Below the pieces are notes generated by a model. That model worked only from the letters and a program-made list of their open reading frames with translations, made no database searches and was not told the origin of the DNA. DNA of 64,000 nucleotides. It comes from KBS50 sp042434095 (lineage in GTDB: Bacteria; Actinomycetota; Actinomycetes; Mycobacteriales; Micromonosporaceae). Positions 1-8,068 of the stretch are shown one piece after another. The stretch is taken from assembly GCF_042434095.1 (NCBI RefSeq), contig NZ_JBHLUE010000020.1:1-64000 (forward strand). The letters run 5' to 3'. The first letter of the stretch is position 1; each line of letters opens with the position of its first letter. The position numbers and the translations under genes are program-made.

Positions 1-172
1 ACTTGCCCGCGTCGGGCTTGTCGGCCGAGACCGTCTGCACCGCCGCGGCGGCGGGCTTGGCGCTGTGAGTGTCGGCGGCCATCGCGCCCGTGACCGGGCC
101 GGCGACCAGACCACCGGCGAACGCCACACCAGCAACCGACAGAACCGTCTTACGCATCAACGTCGACTTCAT
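1..172 (-). CDS. Secreted lysozyme-like protein, N-terminal part only
   Basis: Only the first 57 codons are in the window; the rest lies beyond the left edge. The ATG at 172 follows a GAGGAG ribosome site (179-184). The visible protein is a signal peptide: basic start MKSTLMRK, hydrophobic stretch to about residue 30, likely cleavage after AMA (residue 32), then an Ala-rich stretch containing QTVSADK. The same N-terminal plan and the words VQ.VSADK occur in the complete gene at 1210-1884, and both genes share a GGAAT-N18-GTTACAC promoter. I infer a paralogue of that lysozyme-like protein. The catalytic part is not visible, so the function is by analogy only. Confidence 0.75.
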   Translation of the reverse strand, partial: MKSTLMRKTVLSVAGVAFAGGLVAGPVTGAMAADTHSAKPAAAAVQTVSADKPDAGK

Positions 173-358
173 GAGAACTCCTCAGGGGGTTGGGCCGTCA
201 CGCACGCATCACGGGGGGACCGCGCGCGACGACACGAAAAGAACAAGAGGGGGAAGAACCAGCCCCGCACACCACGGGGGGTGGGCGCGGGCGGAAAATC
301 AAGATCCGCACGATGACCGGGGCCCAGCGGGGGGCGCTCCTACGGTCATCCGGACCGG

Positions 359-388
359 GTGTAACCACGACCCGCCCGCCACCATTCC
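359..388 (-). promoter_or_regulatory. SigR/ECF-like promoter GGGAAT-N18-GTTACAC
   Basis: On the minus strand GGGAAT is followed by exactly 18 bases and then GTTACAC. GGAAT-N18-GTT is the form known for actinobacterial SigR-type sigma factors. Two more copies with the same spacing and the same GTTACAC extension precede the paralogous gene (2012-2041, 2096-2125). The start codon at 172 is about 187 bases downstream, so a long leader is implied. GTTAC also resembles an MtrA half-site, so an activator site is an alternative reading. Confidence 0.5.
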
Positions 389-641
389 CCAACCCGGGGG
401 TCAGGGCCGGCCACCGCGGAGGGAGGGCCGGCCACCGCGGAGGGCTCAGCGGGGGTTCGACAAGCCCGAGGCGCGGGGCGCTCGGCGGGTACTACGGCCG
501 TGGACCCGATACAACGTCCGGGCCCCCACACCGATTCCAGCCAACCCGACAAACCGGGCAGCCCCCGAGTGCCGGCCACCACAGGCCACCACCCAACCAA
601 CCCCAAACCCGACACCCGACCCGCCCGCACCCGAACGCCCT

Positions 642-695
642 GTTGATCGTGGATTTCTGTACCGCCTACAGCCGGTACAGAAATCCACGATCAAC
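642..695. repeat. Perfect 22-bp inverted repeat
   Basis: The arms at 642-663 and 674-695 are exact reverse complements around a 10-base centre. The outer bases GTTGATC match the outer bases of the hairpin at 56195-56255. No gene ends or starts next to it. It could be a stray terminator or a dispersed palindromic repeat. Confidence 0.75.
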
Positions 696-891
696 CCAGA
701 GTCGGCTTGCGGCCGAGGACGGGCGGGCCGGCTCGGCTCGGACTCGGCGCCCGGTGCTGCTCCGACCGACCACCGACCACGAATCGCCCCGGGTACGCCG
801 GATCCTGACCGAACGCGCCGTACGCGCAGGCGGCGCCCTGATCGCGCAGCGAATGCGCCACGGCGGTGAGTTCGAACTCGCGGCCCCGGTC

Positions 892-972
892 GGGCCGTCT
901 GGGCCGTCCGGGCCGTCCGGGCCGTCCAGGCCGTCCGGGCCGTCCAGGCCGTCCGGGCCGTCCGGGCCGTCC
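892..972. repeat. 9-bp tandem repeat, nine units
   Basis: Nine head-to-tail copies of GGGCCGTCC; two begin with A and the first ends in T. Because the unit is a multiple of three it makes false open frames of Gly-Pro-Ser or Gly-Arg-Pro repeats. I do not call a gene from it. Confidence 0.85.
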
Positions 973-1155
973 GACGGCGGCGGCCTGCTGGTCGCTCATC
1001 CCGGCGATCGCGTCGGGTGGGTCGGCGGATGCCAGCAGCCCGGCGGTGAGCCGTCCGCCTCGGCCGCGTCGTTGCGGGCGCAGACCGGAGGCGCGGACGC
1101 CGCTGGCCGGGCCCCATCGGTACGCGGGGCCCGGCCAGCGGTTCGTCCGGATGTT

Positions 1156-1204
1156 AAGAAGGGCCCCCTGCTATGCAAAAAGCGATAACAGGGGGCCCTT
1201 CCTT
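1156..1204 (-). terminator. Hairpin terminator, GGGCCC repeat family
   Basis: An imperfect inverted repeat (1156-1176 with 1182-1204) centred on GGGCCC sits 6 bases past the stop of the gene ending at 1210. It is one of three loci carrying the same family of arms (also 7418-7465 and, as half units, 57944-57991). Confidence 0.7.
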
Positions 1205-1209
1205 TCGGG

Positions 1210-1884
1210 TCAGCTGTTCCAGTACTGCGCCACCAGGTCGGCGGCCTGGGACTCCCACTGGGCGTAGGCGTCCGGGTAGGCCGACACCTGCACCGCCTGG
1301 GCCGCCGCGGTCAGCGGCATGTCGTGCCAGCCGCCCACGTTCTTCAGGCCGTTCAGGAACGCCGTGGTGGCGTACTGCGGGTCGGTGATCTGGTCCGGCG
1401 AGCCCCAGCCCGAGGACGGACGCTGCTGGAACAGGCCCAGCGAGTCGTGGTCGTTGGCGTCGCCCAGGTGGCCCAGGTTCTCCAACTTGGACTCCTGCAT
1501 CGACGTGGCCACCGCGATGACCGCCGCCCGCTCGTCCAGGCCGTCCTTCTTGGTGGCCTCGACGATGGCCTTGGCGTTGGCCTTCTGCTCGTTGCTCAGG
1601 TCGATCCGCGACTGCGGACCCTGGGTGCCGTGCGGGATCAGCGTGGCCGTGTCGGGCGCCGACTTGTCCGCCGACACGTTCTGCACCACGGCGACCGGCT
1701 TCATGATGGGCGCCGACGTCGTGCTGGCCGTGGCGGCGCCGTGGCCACCGGCGGCCATCGCACCGGCGAAGGTCAGGCCGATCGCGGCCAGCATGCCCTT
1801 GCGCATGACCGTGTTCATGTCCAGGCTGATGCCCTTGCGGACGACCGTGTTCAGGTTGATGCCCTTACGCATGATCGTGTTCAT
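1210..1884 (-). CDS. Secreted lysozyme/transglycosylase-like protein with triplicated N-terminus
   Basis: 224 residues. The start at 1884 is chosen because GGAGC (1891-1895) lies 6 bases upstream. The N-terminus repeats one octapeptide three times: MNTIMRKG (1-8), LNTVVRKG (11-18), MNTVMRKG (23-30). A signal-peptide core follows (about 31-50). The C-terminal domain (about 95-224) looks lysozyme-like: Glu131 in MQESKLENL is the likely catalytic acid, followed by DSLGLFQQRPSSGWG as in transglycosylase-type folds. The likely role is peptidoglycan cleavage outside the cell. It is paralogous to the left-edge gene and shares its promoter type in two tandem copies. A later start at 1818 (Met23) would give a conventional signal peptide but lacks a ribosome site. 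The enzymatic reaction is inferred from motifs. Confidence 0.8.
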   Translation of the reverse strand: MNTIMRKGINLNTVVRKGISLDMNTVMRKGMLAAIGLTFAGAMAAGGHGAATASTTSAPIMKPVAVVQNVSADKSAPDTATLIPHGTQGPQSRIDLSNEQKANAKAIVEATKKDGLDERAAVIAVATSMQESKLENLGHLGDANDHDSLGLFQQRPSSGWGSPDQITDPQYATTAFLNGLKNVGGWHDMPLTAAAQAVQVSAYPDAYAQWESQAADLVAQYWNS

Positions 1885-2011
1885 GTCCAAGCTCCAATCG
1901 GGGGTGGACGCCGCGACCGCGGAGGTGGCACGCGGCGTGAGCACCAGCTCGTGGGCGCTCGGGGGATTCGGCCGGCCTCGGGAGCGGGGGTGCTGCACCG
2001 GCCGGGACCGT

Positions 2012-2041
2012 GTGTAACGACCGCGGGCCCCGCCGCATTCC
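2012..2041 (-). promoter_or_regulatory. SigR/ECF-like promoter GGAAT-N18-GTTACAC, proximal copy
   Basis: GGAAT (minus strand, 2041-2037), 18 bases, then GTTACAC (2018-2012). It lies about 128 bases upstream of the start at 1884 and is the nearer of two tandem copies. Confidence 0.5.
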
Positions 2042-2095
2042 GGGCGGTGCGCCGTTTTCGCTGCCCAGCAGGGGCAAGCCATCGGCCGTACGGAT

Positions 2096-2125
2096 GTGTA
2101 ACGACCGGCTGCGCGCGACCATTCC
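2096..2125 (-). promoter_or_regulatory. SigR/ECF-like promoter GGAAT-N18-GTTACAC, distal copy
   Basis: GGAAT (minus strand, 2125-2121), 18 bases, then GTTACAC (2102-2096), about 212 bases upstream of the start at 1884. The spacing is identical in all three copies. Confidence 0.5.
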
Positions 2126-2238
2126 GCGTACCGGGTGCCGCCCGTCACCGGGGGACCGGACATCCCGGCCGGCCGCCCCGAATACGGCCGCCCCGGCGGC
2201 GCGGGAGCGGGGCCGAGCACCGCCGGCCGGCCCGAATG

Positions 2239-2341
2239 CCGGACCGGACGCGCCGTAGTCGCGGCCCGGACCGGACGCGCCGTAGTCGCGCGGCCCGGAC
2301 CGGACGCGCCGTAGTCGCGCGGCCCGGACCGGACGCGCCGC
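2239..2341. repeat. About 29-bp tandem repeat
   Basis: Four copies of GGACCGGACGCGCCG, the inner ones spaced by TAGTCGCGCGGCCC, in the gap between the divergent genes at 1884 and 2429. The rest of this gap (1885-2428) holds the two promoters above and the hairpin at 2386-2415, and no gene that I can see. Confidence 0.8.
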
Positions 2342-2385
2342 ACGAACAGCGCCGGAGCACGGGAGTCGGCCACGAATTGCCGAAC

Positions 2386-2415
2386 AGGACTACCGTTCAT
2401 GTTTCTGGTAGTCCT
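2386..2415 (+). promoter_or_regulatory. Hairpin touching the ribosome site of the L,D-transpeptidase gene
   Basis: AGGACTACC (2386-2394) and GGTAGTCCT (2407-2415) are a perfect 9-bp inverted repeat around 12 bases. Its last base is the first base of the ribosome site (2415-2423) for the ATG at 2429. It may be an operator, or an RNA hairpin that limits ribosome access. Confidence 0.45.
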
Positions 2416-2428
2416 GAGGGGAGGACCG

Positions 2429-3196
2429 ATGGGATCCAAGGTCAGAAACTCCGCGAGCCCACCCGGGTGGCGATACCGGGCCGTCGCGCTCGCGGCCGGC
2501 GGCGCCCTGCTGGCGCCCGCCGTGCCCGCCTGGGCCGGCGGACCGGTCAGCGCCGCGAACCCGGTGGCCGCGCAGGCCGCCAGCCTGATCGCGCCCACCA
2601 CGGCCAAGGCCGCGTACGCGGCGGCGGCCCGGCCGACGCTGCGGCAGGGCGCCAAGGGCGCGGCCGTGGTGAGCCTGCAGCAGCGGCTCGCGGCGCTGCA
2701 CTACGACACCGGCGGCGCGGACGGTACGTTCGGAGCGTCCACGTTCCACGCCGTGGTGGCGTTCCAGAAGGTCAACGGCCTCGGCCGGGACGGCATCGTG
2801 GGCCCCCGCACCTGGGCGGCGCTCGACCATCCGACCATGCCGAAGCCGCGGTACCAGCACTCCGGGTACGCAATGGAGGCCAACCTCAGCCGGCAGGTGC
2901 TCTACCTGACCCGCAACGGAGCGGTGGTGCGCATCCTGGACGCCTCCTCGGGAAAGTCCAGCACCCCCACCCCGACCGGCAACTATCACGTCACCCGCCG
3001 GATCGACGGCTGGCGGCAGAGCGCGCTCGGCCTGCTGTGGCGGCCGAACTACTTCACCGGCGGGTACGCCGTACACGGCGCCACCTCGGTGCCCAACTAC
3101 CCGGCCAGCCACGGGTGCGTCCGGGTGCCGATCCCGGCCATGAACCGCCTCTGGGGGATCCTCAAGGTCGGCTACCCGGTGCACGTCTACCGCTGA
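2429..3196 (+). CDS. L,D-transpeptidase with peptidoglycan-binding domain
   Basis: 255 residues, exported. Residues 1-36 form a signal peptide ending AWA. A PG_binding_1 domain follows (about 70-132, LRQGAKGAAVVSLQQRL). The YkuD catalytic domain (about 145-255) carries the family motif: His216 (VHGATS) and SHGCVRV with nucleophile Cys230. Family members form 3-3 cross-links between meso-DAP residues of peptidoglycan stems outside the membrane. The ATG at 2429 has the strong site GAGGGGAGG. An in-frame ATG ten codons upstream lies inside the 2386-2415 hairpin and was not chosen. It is divergent from the lysozyme-like gene, so this is a wall-remodelling neighbourhood. Confidence 0.92.
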   Translation: MGSKVRNSASPPGWRYRAVALAAGGALLAPAVPAWAGGPVSAANPVAAQAASLIAPTTAKAAYAAAARPTLRQGAKGAAVVSLQQRLAALHYDTGGADGTFGASTFHAVVAFQKVNGLGRDGIVGPRTWAALDHPTMPKPRYQHSGYAMEANLSRQVLYLTRNGAVVRILDASSGKSSTPTPTGNYHVTRRIDGWRQSALGLLWRPNYFTGGYAVHGATSVPNYPASHGCVRVPIPAMNRLWGILKVGYPVHVYR

Positions 3197-3322
3197 TCGG
3201 ATCGTGCGCCGGGGAGAACCCGCCCGACGGCCCGGGCGGGAACCCCGGCCCGGCGTCCCGGGGAAGTATGCCCTGGTGGGGATGCCTCCCCGGGACGCGG
3301 CGACCGCCACGACCGGTCGATC

Positions 3323-3580
3323 TCACAAGAGCGTGTAGATGCCGTACCCGATGGCGACGGCGCAGATCAGGAAGCAGAGCCCGGCCAGCCCGCGGGCGGC
3401 GGCCGACGGTGCGACGGTCTCCTCGGTCCGGCCGTCGCCATCGGCGTCCATCCCGGCCGCCCCGGCGGGGGCCGCGGGAGCAATGGCCCGGACACCGACG
3501 GCGAACAGCGCCACCAGGCCCGCGCCGAGCACCAGTCCGACGACGGCCACCAGGCCGAGGTCGCCCCAGGCGATGTGCAT
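3323..3580 (-). CDS. Small two-helix membrane protein next to PiT transporter
   Basis: 85 residues. There are two membrane segments (about 8-34 and 64-84) joined by an acidic loop with DADGDG, which resembles a calcium-binding loop but is too short to claim one. The start has an AAAGGAG ribosome site. It lies 29 bases after the PiT gene on the same strand. Small membrane proteins commonly accompany PiT genes in actinomycetes, so a transporter accessory role is inferred. I do not know a function for it. Confidence 0.7.
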   Translation of the reverse strand: MHIAWGDLGLVAVVGLVLGAGLVALFAVGVRAIAPAAPAGAAGMDADGDGRTEETVAPSAAARGLAGLCFLICAVAIGYGIYTLL

Positions 3581-3609
3581 GACGATCTCCTTTCGGTGGG
3601 CCGGCCGGC

Positions 3610-4743
3610 TCAGGCGGGGACCGGGGTCGGGCGGTGGGTGGCGGGCGACTCGGCGTCGTCGTTGACGTTGCCGGCGTGCACGGCGTTGCGGCGGCTCATC
3701 AGATAGATGGTCGCCGCGGCGGCCGCGGCGACCACGGCCACGATCACGGTTCCCAGCGTGCCGGTGAGGGCGAGCCGGCTGGCCAGCGCGCCGACCAGCG
3801 CCGCGGCGGGCAGGGTGACCAGCCAGGCGAGCACCATCTGACCGGCCACGCCCCAGCGCACCTCGGCCAGCCGCTTGCCCACCCCGCTGCCGAGCACGGC
3901 GCCGGAGGTGACGTGCGTGGTGGACAGGGCGTAGCCCAGGTGCGACGAGGCGAGGATGACGGTGGCCGCGCTGGCCTCGGCCGCGAAGCCCTGCTGCGGC
4001 TCGACCCTGGTCAGCCGGTGCCCGACGGTACGGATGATCCGCCACCCGCCGATGAAGGTCCCGGCCGCGATCGAGAGCCCGGCGGTGAGGATGACCCACA
4101 GCGGCGGACGGGACCCGGCCGGCAGCGAGCCGGCGGCGATCAGGGTCAGGGTGATCACGCCCATGGTCTTCTGCGCGTCGTTGGTGCCGTGCGCGAGCGA
4201 GACCAGCGAGGCCGACACAGTCTGCCCGTGCCGGAAGCCGGACTTGACGCCGCGCTGCCCGGCCCCGCGGGTGATGCGGTAGACCAGGAAGGTGCCGACC
4301 AGCGCCACCAGGCCGGCGATCAGCGGCGAGGCCACGGCCGGGATGAGCACCTTCTCCACCACGGTGGTGAAGTGCACGGCGTCGGCGCCGGCGGCGATCC
4401 AGGTGGCCCCGATGAGCCCGCCGAACAGCGCGTGCGACGAACTCGACGGCAGGCCGAGCAGCCAGGTCACCAGGTTCCACAGGATGGCGCCGACGAGGCC
4501 GCCGAAGATGACCGCCGGCGTGATGGCCTTCTCGTCGACGATCCCGCTGGAGATCGTCTTGGCCACCTGAACCGAGATGAACGCGCCGACCAGGTTGAGC
4601 ACGGCCGAGATGGCCACCGCCACCCGGGGCCGCAGGGCGCCAGTAGCGATCGAGGTCGCCATGGCGTTCGCGGTGTCGTGGAAGCCGTTGGTGAAGTCGA
4701 AGGCCAGCGCGGTCACGATGACCGCGATGACGATGAGGTCCAT
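3610..4743 (-). CDS. PiT-family inorganic phosphate transporter
   Basis: 377 residues with about ten membrane segments. The two PiT signature repeats are visible: DFTNGFHDTANAMAT near residue 16 and LAHGTNDAQKTMGV in the second half. The family couples phosphate (often as metal-phosphate) uptake to H+ or Na+. The ATG at 4743 has an AGGAGGAG ribosome site 4 bases away; the longer open frame upstream lacks one. The cytoplasmic tail is polar. It is co-transcribed with the small membrane protein downstream. Confidence 0.92.
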   Translation of the reverse strand: MDLIVIAVIVTALAFDFTNGFHDTANAMATSIATGALRPRVAVAISAVLNLVGAFISVQVAKTISSGIVDEKAITPAVIFGGLVGAILWNLVTWLLGLPSSSSHALFGGLIGATWIAAGADAVHFTTVVEKVLIPAVASPLIAGLVALVGTFLVYRITRGAGQRGVKSGFRHGQTVSASLVSLAHGTNDAQKTMGVITLTLIAAGSLPAGSRPPLWVILTAGLSIAAGTFIGGWRIIRTVGHRLTRVEPQQGFAAEASAATVILASSHLGYALSTTHVTSGAVLGSGVGKRLAEVRWGVAGQMVLAWLVTLPAAALVGALASRLALTGTLGTVIVAVVAAAAAATIYLMSRRNAVHAGNVNDDAESPATHRPTPVPA

Positions 4744-4871
4744 CGTCTCCTCCTGAGCGTGAGGGGTCAGGTCCCGAAGGTCTCCCGGCGCCGCGGCCCG
4801 GACACCGGATCGCGGGTGACCGCCGGATGAACATCTGACGGACGGCCGCAGCGAGGACCGCGCCGGTGTCG

Positions 4872-5405
4872 TCAGCGCGCGGCGTAGAGGTCGCGGAGTA
4901 GGCAGATCTCGCCGCCGTGGTGCATGGTCTCCCGGGCGACGTGCAGCACCAGCGCGGCCATCGGCTCGTCGGCGTACGGGCCGCCCAGCGGTCCGACCGG
5001 CGCGGCGAGCCGGGCGTCGTCGAGGCCGGCCACGCCCCCCTGCCAACGCCGGAATGACGACTCCAGCAGGTCCAGCGCTCCGGCAGCGCCGCCCGGGAGA
5101 ACCGGCACGTGTCGGGGGTCGAACATGTCGGCGCCGGACGGGTTTTCCCCGAAGAAGGTAGCGGCCCGGGTGGCGAGATTGTGCGCGCCGATGTGAGCCA
5201 GCCGCCAGGCGATGGTGGGGACTCCGCCCGGCGGCGCCTCCTCCAGCGCGTGCGTCCCGTCCGGGCCGCGTCGTACGGAGGCGGAGCGGGGGGCCGGTTC
5301 CCAGGCGTACTCGGAGTCGGTGAGGCCGGTCAGTCGCGGCCACAGGTGAGCCTGCCAGTAGAAGTCCAACTGTTCGACGAGAAGTCGGGACCAGGTGTGG
5401 GACAA
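4872..5405 (-). CDS. DinB-like (metal-dependent helical bundle) protein
   Basis: 177 residues. I place the start at a TTG (5405) because GGAGG (5414-5418) lies 8 bases upstream and the length then fits the family. Candidate metal ligands are the His residues in RLAHIGAHN and HVARETMHHGGEI. The DinB superfamily includes mycothiol-dependent enzymes, and actinomycetes make mycothiol, so a thiol-transferase or detoxification role is possible, but the substrate is unknown. Confidence 0.75.
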   Translation of the reverse strand: MSHTWSRLLVEQLDFYWQAHLWPRLTGLTDSEYAWEPAPRSASVRRGPDGTHALEEAPPGGVPTIAWRLAHIGAHNLATRAATFFGENPSGADMFDPRHVPVLPGGAAGALDLLESSFRRWQGGVAGLDDARLAAPVGPLGGPYADEPMAALVLHVARETMHHGGEICLLRDLYAAR

Positions 5406-5617
5406 CGGTCGTACCTCCGGTGGACGGCGCGGCGCCGCCCGGCGGCGGACCGCGAGCCCGGGCGGCCGGTCGTACGCCAGCATCCCGTAACCGGCGGATG
5501 GCCGCCGGCCCAACGGGCGGCCAACCGCGCCGGGGTGGTCTTCCCTCCCCCGGCGTTGCTGGTTAGGGTGCCGTGCGGTGCCCACGAGGCGCCGTGACCC
5601 GTCCCGAAAGGCTCCTC

Positions 5618-7411
5618 ATGACCACACCCTCCGGCACCTCCCGCCGCCAGATGCTCGCCGTCGCGGCCGCCGCCGCGACCGCCCCGCTGATGGCCGCCGG
5701 CCCGGCCGAGGCGCACCGGCCGTCCGGACCGCGCACCTGGACCCTCACGGTGCTCGGCACCTCGGACACCCACGGCAACGTCTACAACTGGGACTACTAC
5801 AAGGACGCCGAGTTCGACGACGCCAAGCACAACGACGTCGGCCTGGCCAAGGTGGCCACGCTGATCAAGCAGATCCGCGCCGAGCGGCACCACAAGGGCA
5901 CGCTGGTGCTGGACGCCGGCGACACCATCCAGGGCACGCCGCTGACGACGTACTACGCCAAGCAGGAGCCGATCACCCAGACCGGCGAGCGGCACCCGAT
6001 GGCCCGGGCCATGAACGTCATCGACTACGACGCCGTCACGCTGGGCAACCACGAGTTCAACTACGGCCTGCCGCTGCTGGACCTGTGGATCCGTCAGCTC
6101 GGCTTCCCGGCGCTGGCCGCGAACGCCATCAACGCGGCCACCGGCAAGCCGGCCTTCCTGCCGTACGTCATCAAGGATGTCGACCTGGGCTTCGGCGCCC
6201 CCCGCCTGCGGGTCGGCATCCTCGGCCTGACCAACCCGGGCGTGGCCATCTGGGACAAGGGCAACGTCGAGGGCAAGCTGCGGTTCGACGACATGATCGC
6301 CACGGCGGCCAAGTACGTGCCGATCATGCGCGCCCGCGGCGCCGACATCGTGGTGCTGTCGGCGCACGGCGGCGACAGCGGCACCTCCAGCTACGGCTCG
6401 GAGCTGCCGATCGAGAACCCGACGGCGCTGATCGCCCAGCAGGTGCCGGGCATCGACGCGATCCTGTTCGGGCACGCGCACCTGGAGATCGCGGAGAAGT
6501 TCGTCGTCAACACCGAGACCGGCGAGCAGGTGCTCACCTCGGAGCCGTCCAAGTGGGGCGAGCGGCTGACCAGGATGGACTTCACGCTGAGCCGCGAGGG
6601 CGGCCGGTGGAAGGTCACCGACAAGCACGCCACGATGCTGAACACCAACACCGTGGTCGAGGACCCGCGGGTGGTGGCCGCGGTGCGCGCTCAGCACAAC
6701 AAGACCGTCGCGTACGTCAACCAGGTGGTGGCCACCTCGGTGACCGAGCTGGCCGCCGCGGAGTCCTTCTACAAGGACACCCCGATCCTCGACTACATCA
6801 ACAAGGTGCAGACCGACACGGTCAGCGCGGCCCTGGCCGGCGGCCAGTACGGCAACCTGCCGGTGCTGTCGATCGCCGCGCCGTTCAGCCGGGACGCCGT
6901 GTTCCCGGCCGGCCAGGTGAAGATCAAGGACGTGGCCGGGCTCTACATCTACGACAACACCCTCGAGGCGGTCGTGCTCAGCGGCGCCGAGGTGAAGGCG
7001 TACCTGGAGTACTCGGCCAAGTTCTACCTGACCTTCGCCCCCGGTGTGCCGGTCGACCCGCAGCACATCAAGGACGAGAACGTTCCGGACTACAACTACG
7101 ACACCATGTCCGGGGTCGACTACGACATCGACATCAGCAAGCCGGTGGGCCAGCGGATCACCAGGCTGACCCACCCGGGCACCGACACGCCGGTCGGGGC
7201 CGACGAGCAGTTCGTGGTGGCGGTGAACAACTACCGGCGCAGCGGCGGCGGCAACTTCCCGGGCATCGTAAAGACCCAGATCTACAACCAGCAGCAGGAG
7301 ATCCGCCAGCTGCTGATCGACTGGGCGCAGGCCAAGGGCGTCATCGACCCGAAGGACTTCTTCGAGCCCAACTGGCGGCTCGTCCGGGAGGGCGTCCCGG
7401 TCTTCGCCTGA
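5618..7411 (+). CDS. Secreted 5'-nucleotidase / 2',3'-cyclic phosphodiesterase family
   Basis: 597 residues. The Tat signal has SRRQML at 8-13 and ends at AEA (residue 32). The calcineurin-like metallophosphatase domain has all blocks: GTSDTHGN (Asp50, His52), DAGDTIQG, GNHEFNYG, SAHGGDS, FGHAHLE. The C-terminal 5_nucleotid_C domain follows, with NNYRRSGGGNFPG near the end. The family removes phosphate from extracellular nucleotides, giving nucleoside and phosphate, which fits the PiT transporter 900 bases away. The ATG at 5618 has an AAGG site; an upstream GTG-type start would spoil the Tat signal. Transcription probably ends at the hairpin just downstream. Confidence 0.93.
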   Translation: MTTPSGTSRRQMLAVAAAAATAPLMAAGPAEAHRPSGPRTWTLTVLGTSDTHGNVYNWDYYKDAEFDDAKHNDVGLAKVATLIKQIRAERHHKGTLVLDAGDTIQGTPLTTYYAKQEPITQTGERHPMARAMNVIDYDAVTLGNHEFNYGLPLLDLWIRQLGFPALAANAINAATGKPAFLPYVIKDVDLGFGAPRLRVGILGLTNPGVAIWDKGNVEGKLRFDDMIATAAKYVPIMRARGADIVVLSAHGGDSGTSSYGSELPIENPTALIAQQVPGIDAILFGHAHLEIAEKFVVNTETGEQVLTSEPSKWGERLTRMDFTLSREGGRWKVTDKHATMLNTNTVVEDPRVVAAVRAQHNKTVAYVNQVVATSVTELAAAESFYKDTPILDYINKVQTDTVSAALAGGQYGNLPVLSIAAPFSRDAVFPAGQVKIKDVAGLYIYDNTLEAVVLSGAEVKAYLEYSAKFYLTFAPGVPVDPQHIKDENVPDYNYDTMSGVDYDIDISKPVGQRITRLTHPGTDTPVGADEQFVVAVNNYRRSGGGNFPGIVKTQIYNQQQEIRQLLIDWAQAKGVIDPKDFFEPNWRLVREGVPVFA

Positions 7412-7417
7412 GATGAA

Positions 7418-7465
7418 AGGAAGGGCCCCTTGTTATCGCTTTTTGTATAACAAGGGGCCCTTCCT
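7418..7465. terminator. Bidirectional hairpin terminator, GGGCCC repeat family
   Basis: A 19-bp perfect stem (7418-7436 with 7447-7465) with loop CGCTTTTTGT lies between the converging genes ending at 7411 and 7474. It serves both strands and is the best-preserved copy of the repeat family in the window. Confidence 0.9.
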
Positions 7466-7473
7466 AACGCCGG

Positions 7474-7818
7474 TCAGGCGGGCGACTCCTCGGCCACCAT
7501 GCCGCGGTAGCCGCGCAACCGGCGGGCGGTCCGCTCGGCGACCAGCGCGGCCAACAGCATGCAGGCGCCGCCGGCGGCCAGCACCGCGCCCAGCCCCGGG
7601 TCGTCGGTCCAGACCGCCACTCCCACGGCCACCGCGGCCGAGACCAGCAGCAGCCAGCGGCGCAACCGCCACCGGTGCAGCCACTCCCGGAGCAGGACGT
7701 CGACGCGCGCGTCCGTGGTGCGCCCGTCCCGCAACGCGCCTCGGACCAGATCCCTGGTCCGCACGTCACCGCCGGCAATCATCGACCAGCCGGCCCGGTG
7801 GTACGCCGGATCGTCCAT
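7474..7818 (-). CDS. Small membrane protein, unknown
   Basis: 114 residues. There is a polar N-terminal half with an Arg/Trp-rich stretch (WLHRWRLRRW), then two membrane segments (about 56-92) and a basic, short C-terminus. The ATG at 7818 has the ribosome site GGGGAGGG. I do not recognise the family. The layout suggests a two-helix inner-membrane protein with a cytoplasmic N-terminus. Confidence 0.65.
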   Translation of the reverse strand: MDDPAYHRAGWSMIAGGDVRTRDLVRGALRDGRTTDARVDVLLREWLHRWRLRRWLLLVSAAVAVGVAVWTDDPGLGAVLAAGGACMLLAALVAERTARRLRGYRGMVAEESPA

Positions 7819-7901
7819 CCGCCCTCCCCTATGTCGGGGCGACCCATACCCCGGTTCCGGTCGGCGTACACCTGGGTCCCGGGAGCGCCCGCCGGTATCG
7901 C

Positions 7902-7986
7902 CCGGCGATCCGGGTCGCGGGGACCGGCCGGGCGATACGCGCGGGGATCCGCCGGCGATCCGGGTCGCGGGGACCGGCCGGGCGAT
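7902..7986. repeat. 35-bp perfect direct repeat
   Basis: The same 35 bases occur at 7902-7936 and 7952-7986. They lie in the 310-base gap (7819-8128) upstream of the secreted hydrolase gene, which otherwise holds its promoter and operator. A shorter related piece occurs around 7888. Confidence 0.8.
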
Positions 7987-8030
7987 CCCCGGCCGCCGGG
8001 CACCGGGTGGTTGAGCGGTCAGTCAGCCCA

Positions 8031-8060
8031 TTGACACGCGTCGGCGGCCGGTCCTACGTT
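8031..8060 (+). promoter_or_regulatory. Housekeeping-type promoter TTGACA-N18-TACGTT
   Basis: A perfect -35 (8031-8036) is followed by 18 bases and TACGTT (8055-8060). The expected transcript start is near 8067, 60 bases before the ATG at 8129. Confidence 0.65.
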
Positions 8061-8068
8061 GCGATCAG

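Larger units (their letters stand above)
173..1155. other. Gene-free stretch of about 1 kb
   Basis: No convincing gene. Open frames here are Pro/Arg/Gly-rich shadows of GC-rich DNA on both strands and lack ribosome sites. The stretch holds the promoter of the left-edge gene (359-388), its leader of about 180 bases, a 22-bp perfect inverted repeat (642-695), and a 9-bp tandem array (892-972). A 21-bp unit is also repeated twice near 406-447. Confidence 0.6.

Noticed and set aside
691..1267. Open frames rich in Gly-Pro-Ser or Gly-Arg-Pro repeats on both strands
   Set aside because: They are produced by the 9-bp tandem repeat, lack ribosome sites and have no independent support as genes.
1324..3582. 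Very long Arg-rich open frame on the plus strand
   Set aside because: It is a shadow across the lysozyme-like and transpeptidase genes, which carry clear motifs in other frames.
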